A DNA stretch of 64,000 nt from Klebsiella variicola (GTDB lineage Bacteria > Pseudomonadota > Gammaproteobacteria > Enterobacterales > Enterobacteriaceae), in the NCBI RefSeq assembly GCF_000828055.2, contig NZ_CP010523.2:2046001-2110000 (forward strand), given 5' to 3'. The position numbers were made by a program, and so were the translations under genes. Below, piece by piece: positions 1 to 7,582 of this stretch. Every line of letters starts with the position of its first letter. The stretch's first letter is position 1. The notes under the pieces were generated by a model, which ran no database searches, was not told where the DNA came from, and saw nothing but the letters and a program-made list of their open reading frames with translations.

Positions 1-625
1 AGCTCCCGCCGAAGCCGGAGACGAGGGTGGTGTAATCGCAGACCAGCGCTTCCGCTTGCGACCAGCTCCAGACCAGAGGATATTTAACAATCCCTTTGTC
101 CTTAAGCACTTTGGCGTCGTCCATTACCTGCTGCCAGCTGGCAGGCGGCGTTTTGATCCCCGCTTTGTCCAGCATGGCTTTGTTGTAGTACAGATATTTG
201 GTGTCGAGGATCCACGGCATGCCGAGGGTTTTGCCTTGATACACCACGGTATTCATCGCCCCGGGGAAAATCTTTTCGCGCTCGTCGGCGGCAATCCGTG
301 AGGAGACATCCTGCAGCAGATCGTAGCGGCTAAACTCCGCCGGCCAGATCGCGTCGAACAGCACCACGTCGTAGCCGTTACCCCCTGCGCCGCGGGCGGC
401 GACGATCTTGTCGTGCAGCGCTTCATAGGGGACGAATTCGAGATTGACCTTCACGTCAGGGTGTTGCTTTTCGAAGTCACTGGTCATCGCGCGAATGTCG
501 TTTTCGCTATAGGCCGCCTGGGTCATGAACAGGGCATTAATCTGGGTCGCTGCGCTGACGCTCCCGCTGATAACGAGCATCGCCAGCAGACAGGCGTTGA
601 CCCGTAGTGCGCTGTGGTATTTCAT
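1..625 (-). CDS. Sugar-type ABC transporter substrate-binding protein (3' end outside window)
   Basis: The reverse strand reads from an ATG at 625 with a GGAGAG ribosome site just upstream and stays open to base 1, so the C-terminus is missing. Residues 1-25 form a signal peptide (basic start, hydrophobic core, cut near VSA-AT). The mature part has the look of family-1 extracellular solute-binding proteins: an early FMTQAAYSEND stretch, then YDVVLFDAIWPAEF and GMPWILDTKYLYYNKAML, which are typical of periplasmic binding proteins for sugars or polyols. It should deliver a carbohydrate to an inner-membrane ABC permease whose genes would lie to the left of the window. It is divergent from a ROK repressor, which supports a sugar substrate. 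The specific substrate cannot be told. Confidence 0.85.
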   Translation of the reverse strand, partial: MKYHSALRVNACLLAMLVISGSVSAATQINALFMTQAAYSENDIRAMTSDFEKQHPDVKVNLEFVPYEALHDKIVAARGAGGNGYDVVLFDAIWPAEFSRYDLLQDVSSRIAADEREKIFPGAMNTVVYQGKTLGMPWILDTKYLYYNKAMLDKAGIKTPPASWQQVMDDAKVLKDKGIVKYPLVWSWSQAEALVCDYTTLVSGFGGS

Positions 626-660
626 CTTTGCTCTCCGCTGTGCTGTACTGAAAGGGGTTA

Positions 661-692
661 TGATTTATTAAATCAATTTGATTGATTTAATC
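661..692. promoter_or_regulatory. Palindromic operator candidate for the ROK repressor
   Basis: Between the divergent binding-protein and ROK genes lies a perfect inverted repeat at 668-690, with arms TTAAATCAAT and ATTGATTTAA around a 3-base spacer. It overlaps a second perfect palindrome at 661-675 (TGATTTA, one base, TAAATCA). The half-site TGATTTA occurs several times in 32 bases. ROK repressors such as NagC and Mlc bind AT-rich palindromes, and this one sits about 40 bases upstream of the transporter start, where repression is plausible. The binding partner is inferred from position. Confidence 0.55.
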
Positions 693-839
693 AGGGCGAC
701 AATATCGGCGACATCTCCCGAGGGGCCCCAGCACTAAGCGTAGCAAAGGGTATGCCATCGCGAAGACCCGCCTGCGCGGGTCGTTGTCAGATCTGTGATG
801 CCGGCTAAAATTTCACCAGTCCAGCCTGGAAGGGAAACG

Positions 840-2048
840 ATGAAAACATCAGGTACAAACCTTGAACATGCCCGGGTGCATAACCGCCGGGTGATCATTG
901 AGGCGGTGCGTTTACATGGCGAGCTGACCCGCGCCGAGCTGGCGCGGCTGACCGCGCTGACCCCGCAGACCGTGTCGAATATTGTGGCGGAGCTGGAGCA
1001 GATGGATCTCCTGACCAGCCACCAACCGCGGCGCGCCAGCGGCCGTGGACAGCCAGCGGTGCCGGTGAGCCTCAATCCCGCCAGCGCCTGGTCAATTGGC
1101 ATCCATCTTGATCATCAGACGCTGATTGTGGTGCTGGTGGATCTGGCCGGCGAGGTCCATTTTCGCCGACTCATTCTGGTGCAAAAGCCCCAGCCTGGTG
1201 CGACCTTTGCCCGCCTCGCTGAGGTGCTGAATGAGATCCGTGCGCTGCCGACGCTGGACTGGTCGCGGGTGCTGGGGATGGGGGTCGTGATGCCGGGGCC
1301 CTTTGGCGTGGAAGGGATCTCGTCGACGGGACCCACGACGCTCAACGGCTGGGAAGGGGTCGATGTAGCGGCGGAGCTCGGGCGACTCAGCGGCCTGCCA
1401 GTGACTCTCGAAAACGACGCCACGGTGGCCGCCATTGGCGAACGCTTTCACGGCGTGGCGCGGCAGCTCAACTCTTTTGTCTATCTCTATATTGGCACCG
1501 GTCTGGGCGCCGGTATTTTTACCGATGGTCATGTGTATACCGGCCATGCCCATAACGCCGGTGAGGTCGGGCATATTGTGGTCGCGCCGAACGGTCGCCC
1601 TTGCTATTGCGGGAATGAGGGATGCCTTGAGCGCTATGTTTCGCTGCAGGCGGCCTATGAGTTTTGCGGCCTCGACCCCTATCGCGCGCTGCCGGAAGAT
1701 CTGCTGTCGGTGGACGCTGCGCTTTTCGACCAGTGGATCACCAGCATCCTGGCGCCGTTGCGTCAGGCGATCAATTTGCTGGAGTGCGTCTTCGATGCCG
1801 AGACGGTGGTGGTGGGCGGTATGATGCCCGCCCCCTTGCTGGAGAAAGTGCTGGCGCGGCTGCCGCCGCTGTATCAGTCTGTGCGCGGGCGTTACCTGCC
1901 GGCGCAGCGTGTCAAAATGGGGATGACCGGCACCGATACTGCCGCGCTGGGCGCCGCTGCGCTGCCAATCTTTGATGAATTTAATCCGCAGTTTCAGGTG
2001 TTGATGAAAGCGGTGAATACAAACGCGCTTTTTGGCAAAGCTAAGTAA
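840..2048 (+). CDS. ROK-family transcriptional regulator
   Basis: A 402-residue protein of NagC/Mlc/XylR type. An N-terminal winged helix-turn-helix (about residues 10-70, including ELARLTALTPQTVSNIV) is followed by an actin-like sugar-kinase fold. The ROK signature is clear: a glycine-rich phosphate loop (GTGLGAGIFTDG) and a zinc motif with three cysteines (PCYCGNEGCLE). ROK regulators bind a sugar or sugar phosphate and release DNA. I start at the ATG at 840, which has an AGGGA ribosome site and begins MKTSG; an upstream in-frame ATG at 795 has poor support. Being divergent from the sugar-binding protein gene, it most likely represses that transporter. Confidence 0.9.
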   Translation: MKTSGTNLEHARVHNRRVIIEAVRLHGELTRAELARLTALTPQTVSNIVAELEQMDLLTSHQPRRASGRGQPAVPVSLNPASAWSIGIHLDHQTLIVVLVDLAGEVHFRRLILVQKPQPGATFARLAEVLNEIRALPTLDWSRVLGMGVVMPGPFGVEGISSTGPTTLNGWEGVDVAAELGRLSGLPVTLENDATVAAIGERFHGVARQLNSFVYLYIGTGLGAGIFTDGHVYTGHAHNAGEVGHIVVAPNGRPCYCGNEGCLERYVSLQAAYEFCGLDPYRALPEDLLSVDAALFDQWITSILAPLRQAINLLECVFDAETVVVGGMMPAPLLEKVLARLPPLYQSVRGRYLPAQRVKMGMTGTDTAALGAAALPIFDEFNPQFQVLMKAVNTNALFGKAK

Positions 2049-2095
2049 ATTAAATACTTTGTTATTTAACGTGTTATCTCACATCTTCGGAGGGA

Positions 2096-3109
2096 ATGAG
2101 GCAACACGGCAAGGTATCGGAAGTGACGGAAAAGAAGACGGCTGTCTATGTGGATGATCAACAGCGCATCCTGATCCGCCAGCTGGCGCGCAGCTGGCTG
2201 TGGCGCAGCGAGCTGCCGACATGGCTGCTGATTGTGACGGTTTACGGCGGCTGGTTTGCCTGCGTGGCGGGCTGGCAGACGCTGGGTTTGATGCCGGCCA
2301 CGCTGCTGCTGATCTGGTTTACCACCTGGTATATGTCCTTACAGCACGAGCTTATCCATGGGCATCCCACCCGGCTGGCATGGTTTAACCAGCTGTTGGG
2401 GACGCTGCCGCTGGCGGTCTGGTATCCCTATGGCATCTACCGCGACAGCCACCTGGCGCACCATCGCAACCATCTGCTGACGCACCCCGAGGACGACCCC
2501 GAATCGTACTATGTGACGGCGGAAAGCTGGCAGCGCTTCTCAGCCTGGCAGCGCCGTCTTATCCACCTGCGCAACACCTTCTGGGGGCGTCTGCTGCTGG
2601 CGCCGCTGATGGATATTATTCACACCCTGAACCGCGCGCTGCGGGCTTTCCGCGAGGGTGACCGCCGCGCTATCGCCATGTGGAGTCTGCATCTGTTGCT
2701 GCTGACGGGCCTGCTGACCTGGATGGCGGCGCAGGGTTTTTCCCCACTGTGGTTTGTGCTGGCGGTGAGCTACCCGGCGCTGGCCCTGACCAAAGTGCGC
2801 TCTTTTCTCGAACACCGCGCCGCGGATGACCCGCTGGCCCGCTCGGTGATCAACGAGGCCGGGCTCCCCTGGCGGGTGCTGTTCCTCAATCTCAACTACC
2901 ATGCGGTGCATCATGACCTGCCAGGGGTCCCCTGGTACGCTTTACGTCAGCTGTATCTGCATCGCCAGACGGCTTATCTGCAGCGTAATCAGGGGTTCCT
3001 GGTGCGTGGGTACGGCGAGTGGCGACGCCATTTTGGCCGCCGGGCGGTGGCGGTGAACGCCCATCCGGGCTTTGGCGAGCAGGCGCAAGCGGGAGGAGAA
3101 CATGGCTGA
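2096..3109 (+). CDS. Membrane fatty-acid desaturase
   Basis: A protein of about 337 residues with the three histidine boxes of membrane di-iron desaturases: HELIHGHP (from His84), HLAHHRNH (from His119) and NYHAVHHD (from His269). Hydrophobic segments lie at about 40-80 and 190-240. Such enzymes insert a double bond into an acyl chain or hydroxylate a related lipid using oxygen and an electron donor. The start is uncertain: the ATG at 2096 lies only two bases after GGAGG, so an in-frame GTG at 2123 is an alternative. The gene ends inside the next one (8-base overlap), so the two are probably translated together. Its substrate is unknown; E. coli uses the anaerobic FabA/FabB route for unsaturation. 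Confidence 0.85.
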   Translation: MRQHGKVSEVTEKKTAVYVDDQQRILIRQLARSWLWRSELPTWLLIVTVYGGWFACVAGWQTLGLMPATLLLIWFTTWYMSLQHELIHGHPTRLAWFNQLLGTLPLAVWYPYGIYRDSHLAHHRNHLLTHPEDDPESYYVTAESWQRFSAWQRRLIHLRNTFWGRLLLAPLMDIIHTLNRALRAFREGDRRAIAMWSLHLLLLTGLLTWMAAQGFSPLWFVLAVSYPALALTKVRSFLEHRAADDPLARSVINEAGLPWRVLFLNLNYHAVHHDLPGVPWYALRQLYLHRQTAYLQRNQGFLVRGYGEWRRHFGRRAVAVNAHPGFGEQAQAGGEHG

Positions 3110-3902
3110 ACGCATGACCTTTCCGATGTATGCCATCCACCGTCAACAGACCCAGGCCCTGTGGCAGGCGGTGCAGTCGCTGCTGGCCGAACGCGGCGTG
3201 ACCGTGACGGGAGATCCTCCGGCGGCTGACCCCGAGGATCTGCTGGACCACTGGCGCCAGCCGACGCTGTTGCTGAGCCAGACCTGCGGCTACCCGCTGG
3301 TGACCCAGCTGCCGGAGGTGCAGACGGTGGGCTGTTTCCACTACGCCGCGCCCGGTTGTGAAGGGCGCCGCTACCGCAGCCTGTTGGTGGTCCGCGAAGC
3401 GGATAGTCATCGGATGCTGGGGGACTTTTTTGGCCGTCGGGCCGCGTGCAATGCCGAGCACTCGCAGTCCGGCTACAACGTGCTGCGTAAAATGGTCGCG
3501 CCGCTCTCCCGGGAGGGGCGATTTTTTTCGGCGGTGGTGTTCAGCGGCAGCCATCGGCAGTCGCTGCGCGAGCTGCAGCAGGAAAACGCCGATATCGCCG
3601 CCATCGACTGCGTGACCTACGCGCTGCTGCAGCGCCATCAGCCGCAGGTCCTGGCAGGCCTGGTGGCGATCGGCTGGAGCCCGGCCGCGCCAGGGCTGCC
3701 GCTGATCACCGCCGGCGCCACTCCGGCGGCGACGCTGAATAGCCTGCGCGAGGCGCTCCAGCAGTTAGTGAGCGATGCGCGCTATCGTCCCCTGTGCGAT
3801 GCCTTGCTGATCTGCGGCTATAGCGATATGCCGCGGGAGGCCTATGCGCCGCTGCTGGCGTGGCGGGATGAGGCCGCGGCGCTGGGAGTCAGCCAGCTAT
3901 AG
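3102..3902 (+). CDS. PhnD-like (phosphonate-binding type) domain protein without signal peptide
   Basis: A 266-residue protein resembling the PhnD/SsuA-like periplasmic binding fold: DLLDHWRQPTLLLSQTCGYP near residues 45-65, then a SGHRQSLREL-like region (written SGSHRQSLREL) around residue 150 and AAIDCVTYALL around 170. The start at 3102 has a strong GGGAGGAG ribosome site and overlaps the desaturase stop by 8 bases. The N-terminus (MAERMTFPMYAIHRQQ) shows no signal peptide or lipobox, so it is predicted to be cytoplasmic, unlike transporter PhnD. No permease or ATPase gene is adjacent. It may be a ligand-sensing or accessory partner of the desaturase; that is inference. Confidence 0.75.
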   Translation: MAERMTFPMYAIHRQQTQALWQAVQSLLAERGVTVTGDPPAADPEDLLDHWRQPTLLLSQTCGYPLVTQLPEVQTVGCFHYAAPGCEGRRYRSLLVVREADSHRMLGDFFGRRAACNAEHSQSGYNVLRKMVAPLSREGRFFSAVVFSGSHRQSLRELQQENADIAAIDCVTYALLQRHQPQVLAGLVAIGWSPAAPGLPLITAGATPAATLNSLREALQQLVSDARYRPLCDALLICGYSDMPREAYAPLLAWRDEAAALGVSQL

Positions 3903-3903
3903 G

Positions 3904-3936
3904 TAAAATGCCCCGGCCAGCGGTCTGTGCCGGGGC
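3904..3936 (-). terminator. Rho-independent terminator of the minus-strand ABC/monooxygenase operon
   Basis: Perfect 8-base arms, GCCCCGGC at 3910-3917 and GCCGGGGC at 3929-3936. Read on the minus strand, the hairpin is followed by ATTTTA. It lies between two convergent genes ending at 3902 and 3950. Confidence 0.65.
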
Positions 3937-3949
3937 GGGCCACGTCGGG

Positions 3950-5281
3950 CTACGGCGCGGTGAAGCGGTTTTCCACCGCGGGCAGACCGAGCTTTTCACG
4001 CAGGGTGCCGGGCGGGTAGCGATCGCGCATGACGCCGTTACGCTGCAGAATCGGCACCACCTGGTCAACAAAGCGGTCAAAGTCTCCCGGCAGCAGCGGG
4101 AACATCAGGTTGAACCCATCGGCGGCGCCCGCCTGCCAGGTCTCCGTTAAGGTGGCGGCAATCTCCTCGGCGCTGCCCAGCAGCAGCCAGCTATCGGAAC
4201 TCTGTAATAACAATTTCCCCAACTCCAGCAGGGTGAGCCGTGGATCGTACTGGCGGATAAGCTTCAGCGCCGTGCGGATGCCATCAAAGCTCTCTTCATC
4301 GGGGAGCGGCGGCAGGGGTTGGTCCCGTGGCAGGGGGCTGAGATCCATCCGAAGATAAGAGGAGAGCAGGTCGATAGCCATCTGGTCGCTCATCAGCTGC
4401 TCGTTAAGCTGCTGGCGGGCCGCCTTTTCCTCGCTGGAGTTCACCACCACCGGCAGGACCCCGGCGATAATTTTGAAATGGGCCGGATCGCGCCCGTGCT
4501 GGCGCAGCCGCTGGTTCATCTCTTCGCGATAGGCCAGCCCCTCGGCGATCGAGTGAATAAACACGAAGTGCATATCAGACCAGGCGGCGGCCAGCGCTTT
4601 TCCCGCCTCTGAAGAGCCGGCCTGCACCAGCAGCGGATGGCCCTGCGGCGGGCGAGGGACGTTGAGCGGGCCGCGCACGCGAAAGTACTCGCCCTGATAG
4701 TCGAGGTGATGCACCTTGCCGGCATCGGCGAATAATCCGTGCGCTTTATCGAAGATCGCCGCGCCATCTTCCCAGGAATCCCACAGGCGAGTGACCACGT
4801 CGATGAATTCATTGGCCCGCTGGTAGCGGGTGCCGTGGCGGGGAAGCTGCTCCAGACCGAAGTTTGCCGCCTCTTCTTCCAGCCACGACGTCACCACATT
4901 CCAGCTGGCCCGGCCATTGCTGAGGAAATCCAGCGAGGCAAAGTAGCGCGCCAGGTTATAGGGTTCGTTATAGGAGGTCGACGCGGTGGCCATCAGACCG
5001 ATATGCTCCGTCACCGCGGCGAGGGCGGAGAGCAGCGTCAGGGGTTCAAGCCGGGCGTTGGCATAGTGGGTCAGGCCGCTGGGCACCGTATCCCACACCG
5101 CGATATGGTCGGCGACAAAGATAGCGTCGAGGGTCGCCGCTTCGGCCTTGCGCGCCAGACTGGCGTAATAGTTGAGGGTAAATATTTCCGCTTCTGGTGC
5201 GTCAGGGTGACGCCAGGAGAAACGGTAATCCCCCTGCGGGTTATAAAAGAACAGGTTCAGGATCATGTGTCGGGTAGACAT
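3950..5281 (-). CDS. NtaA/SnaA/DszA-type flavin-dependent monooxygenase
   Basis: A 443-residue luciferase-like (LLM class) oxidoreductase. Family traits include LNLFFYNPQGDYRFSWR at the start, an ATLDAIFVADHIAVW segment, the GLMATASTSYNEPYNLAR strand, RASWNVVTSW and HPLLVQAGSSEAGK. Members use reduced FMN and oxygen to attack substrates such as nitrilotriacetate, EDTA, dibenzothiophene sulfone or N-/S-acetyl compounds. I start at ATG 5281 (MSTRHMILNLF); longer in-frame starts add an atypical leader. It is the last gene of a minus-strand operon after a four-gene ABC importer, so it probably acts on the imported compound or on a breakdown product. The exact substrate is not visible. Confidence 0.85.
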   Translation of the reverse strand: MSTRHMILNLFFYNPQGDYRFSWRHPDAPEAEIFTLNYYASLARKAEAATLDAIFVADHIAVWDTVPSGLTHYANARLEPLTLLSALAAVTEHIGLMATASTSYNEPYNLARYFASLDFLSNGRASWNVVTSWLEEEAANFGLEQLPRHGTRYQRANEFIDVVTRLWDSWEDGAAIFDKAHGLFADAGKVHHLDYQGEYFRVRGPLNVPRPPQGHPLLVQAGSSEAGKALAAAWSDMHFVFIHSIAEGLAYREEMNQRLRQHGRDPAHFKIIAGVLPVVVNSSEEKAARQQLNEQLMSDQMAIDLLSSYLRMDLSPLPRDQPLPPLPDEESFDGIRTALKLIRQYDPRLTLLELGKLLLQSSDSWLLLGSAEEIAATLTETWQAGAADGFNLMFPLLPGDFDRFVDQVVPILQRNGVMRDRYPPGTLREKLGLPAVENRFTAP

Positions 5282-5324
5282 AGCGTGGACTCGCGGCTGA
5301 ACGCCATCCGTGGCGGGGTGACGG

Positions 5325-6224
5325 TCAGTGTTGGGTGAGGTTGGCATTAACCCATTGCTCGGCGACGGCTGCCGGATCTTTATGCTGGAGATCCACCTGC
5401 TGGTTGAGGGCAATCAGCGTGGCATTGTCCAGCTTGCCGGAAACCTCATTGAGCACGGCGCTGATCTCCGGCGTCAGACTGGCTTTGCGCACCAGCGGCA
5501 CCACGTTCTGACTCGGTTGTTCATGTTTATCATCCTCGAGGACCACCCATTTCTCCTTCGCCAGGTTGCCCTGGGTGGAGACGACCGTCGCGACGTCGAT
5601 TTTGCCCGAATTGAGCGCCAGCCGGGTCAGCGGCCCGCCCATGTCCAGCGATTTCACCGCTTTGAACTCAAGTCCATAGACGCGCTTCAGCCCCGGCAGG
5701 CCCAGGGCGCGTACCGCCAGCTCCGGTGGTCCGCCGATCACCAACTGCGGGGCGACGGGCTTCAGGTCGGAGAGGGTGCGCAGATGGTATTTCTCCGCGG
5801 TCTCGGCACGTACCGCCCAGGCGGTGATCGAGGTGGCCGGGGCCGGGTTCAACAGGGTGAAATCGGCGGGCAGGGCCTGGGCCAGCTCAGCGCTAACGGC
5901 CTGCTGGCTGGTGGCCTCGGTCTTGCCGTTATAGAAATTGAGCAGGGCGCCAAGATATTCCGGAACGATATCGATCTCACCGCTCTGCAGCGCCGGAATA
6001 ATAATTTCCCGGTTGCCAAGGTTGAGACGGGTGTTGGCCTCGATATGATTTTTCTTTAACGCGCTGGCGTAGATGTTGGCGAGAATGGAGCTTTCGGTAA
6101 AATTGGCCCCGCCCACCGTGACGCTGGCGGCAAAGGTGCTAACGCTCAGGCTGAAGAGCCCGGCGGCCAGCAGCGAGAGACGAAATCGACGGGCGGTGAC
6201 GGCCTTGCCAAATAATTGCTTCAT
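5325..6224 (-). CDS. Osmoprotectant-type (OpuAC/YehZ-like) ABC substrate-binding protein
   Basis: A 299-residue secreted protein with a signal peptide at 1-33 (cut near TFA-AS). The mature start VTVGGANFTESSILANIYASAL and the GEIDIVPEYLGALL block are characteristic of the OpuAC/OpuCC/YehZ (OsmF) family, which binds glycine betaine, choline, carnitine or related quaternary amines. The ATG at 6224 has a GAGG ribosome site. It is the fourth gene of the minus-strand operon, after two permease genes and an ATPase gene. The family points to a quaternary ammonium-like ligand; the monooxygenase just downstream suggests uptake for degradation rather than only osmoprotection. Confidence 0.85.
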   Translation of the reverse strand: MKQLFGKAVTARRFRLSLLAAGLFSLSVSTFAASVTVGGANFTESSILANIYASALKKNHIEANTRLNLGNREIIIPALQSGEIDIVPEYLGALLNFYNGKTEATSQQAVSAELAQALPADFTLLNPAPATSITAWAVRAETAEKYHLRTLSDLKPVAPQLVIGGPPELAVRALGLPGLKRVYGLEFKAVKSLDMGGPLTRLALNSGKIDVATVVSTQGNLAKEKWVVLEDDKHEQPSQNVVPLVRKASLTPEISAVLNEVSGKLDNATLIALNQQVDLQHKDPAAVAEQWVNANLTQH

Positions 6225-6253
6225 AATACCTCTTTTATTTTCAGGTTAATCAG

Positions 6254-6268
6254 CCCCAGGCGCTGGGG
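6254..6268 (-). other. Intercistronic hairpin before the binding-protein gene
   Basis: CCCCAG and CTGGGG flank a 3-base loop in the gap between the permease stop (6285) and the binding-protein start (6224). Hairpins in this position can stabilise or separate mRNA segments so that the binding protein is made in larger amounts. No T-run follows, so it is unlikely to be a full terminator. Confidence 0.4.
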
Positions 6269-6284
6269 TCATGTCAGTTTCACG

Positions 6285-6956
6285 CTAATAAGGCGCGGCA
6301 ATACGGCGATGAACCAGGCGGCCGGCGCAGCGGGCGAAAAGCAGTTCACCGCCTATCGCCAGCAGGGAAACCACCAGCGAGCCGCCGATCACCTGCGGGA
6401 TATCCCGCTGCCCGAGGCCGTCGATCAGAAAACGTCCCAGCCCGCCCAGACCGGCATAGGCCGCGACCACCGCCGTGGCGATAAGCTGAACCAGCGCCGT
6501 GCGCACACCGGCGAGGATCAGCGGCGCCGCCAGGGGGATCCGCACCTGCCACAGGCTTTGCCAGGGGGTCATGCCCAGCGCGATGGCCGCATCGCACAGC
6601 GGGCGATCGGCGTGATAAATCCCCACCCAGGTGTTAGTGAGGATGGGCGGGATCGAGAGCGCAATAAGCGCCGCCAGCACCGGGATATCGTTAAAGCCAA
6701 AAACGATGATGCATAATAAAATCAGCCCTAACGAAGGAATGGCGCGGCCAAGATTAAACAGGTTAATCACCACGAAGGCCCCTTTGCGCCAGTAGCCCAG
6801 CGCGATGCCGAGCGGCAGGGCAATGGCGCAGGCCACGGCCATACTGACCAGCACGTAATAAAGGTGTTGGCCCAGGCGCAGCAAGATGCCCTCGTCACCC
6901 AGCCAGTGCTCCGGCTGGGTTAGCCAGTGAAAAGTAGCAAGAAGCAGGGTCATCAT
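6285..6956 (-). CDS. OpuC/YehW-type ABC permease
   Basis: A 223-residue inner-membrane permease with about five or six hydrophobic helices and the conserved coupling region (CDAAIALGMTPWQSLWQVRIPLA in outline, residues about 105-130) that contacts the ATPase. The end carries GLGGLGRFLIDG, typical of betaine-type permeases. I use the ATG at 6956, whose ATGA overlaps the stop of the preceding permease gene; an in-frame GTG at 6965 is an alternative. It forms the membrane channel with the second permease gene of this operon. Confidence 0.85.
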   Translation of the reverse strand: MMTLLLATFHWLTQPEHWLGDEGILLRLGQHLYYVLVSMAVACAIALPLGIALGYWRKGAFVVINLFNLGRAIPSLGLILLCIIVFGFNDIPVLAALIALSIPPILTNTWVGIYHADRPLCDAAIALGMTPWQSLWQVRIPLAAPLILAGVRTALVQLIATAVVAAYAGLGGLGRFLIDGLGQRDIPQVIGGSLVVSLLAIGGELLFARCAGRLVHRRIAAPY

Positions 6957-7582
6957 TCCGTCCACGGCGCTAGCCAGTCGCCGAGACGGGCAATCAGCCC
7001 GTCAAAGACCAGCGACAGGAGCAGGCTCAGGACCAGGCTAACGACTATCGGCGTCAGAAAGTCCTGATTAAAACCCGCCAGCAGTAGCTGCCCCAGCCCG
7101 CCCTGGCCGATCAGCGCAGTGACGGTGACCAGGCCGACCAGCGTCACCGAGGCAATGCGCAGCCCGGCAAACAGAGAGGGCAGTAGCAGCCACAGCTCGA
7201 TATCGAAGAAGCGGAACCCGCGGGTGTAGCCGAGCGCCCGCGCGGACTCCAGCGCCGCCTGCGGCAGCTTCTCCATGCCGGCCAGCACGTTGCGCAGCAG
7301 GATCAGCAGGGAGTACAGCGTCAGGCCAATCAGCGAGGTGGTCAGCGACAGCCCGGTAAACGGCAGCAATAAAATAAACAGCGCCAGCGAGGGAATGGTA
7401 AAGAGCACACCGCACAGGGTGATGAGCGGCTGCGCCGTCGCGGGCCAGCGTAAGGTCACCGCTAACAGGCCGCCGGTGAGCAGGGAGCCGAACAGCAGGG
7501 CCAGCAGGACCATCCGCGCATGCTGCCAGAGCAGATCGCCGATCATCGCGTGGTTATCGATAACCCAGCTCCAGTCAATCAT
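6953..7582 (-). CDS. OpuC/YehY-type ABC permease
   Basis: A 209-residue permease of the glycine-betaine/choline type: hydrophobic throughout, with AALESARALGYTRGFRFFDIE as the ATPase-coupling region and ALIGQGGLGQLLLAG, matching family members. The ATG at 7582 overlaps the ATPase stop by 8 bases and the 3' end overlaps the second permease by an ATGA, so the three are translationally coupled. It pairs with the neighbouring permease to form the membrane pore. Confidence 0.85.
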   Translation of the reverse strand: MIDWSWVIDNHAMIGDLLWQHARMVLLALLFGSLLTGGLLAVTLRWPATAQPLITLCGVLFTIPSLALFILLLPFTGLSLTTSLIGLTLYSLLILLRNVLAGMEKLPQAALESARALGYTRGFRFFDIELWLLLPSLFAGLRIASVTLVGLVTVTALIGQGGLGQLLLAGFNQDFLTPIVVSLVLSLLLSLVFDGLIARLGDWLAPWTE

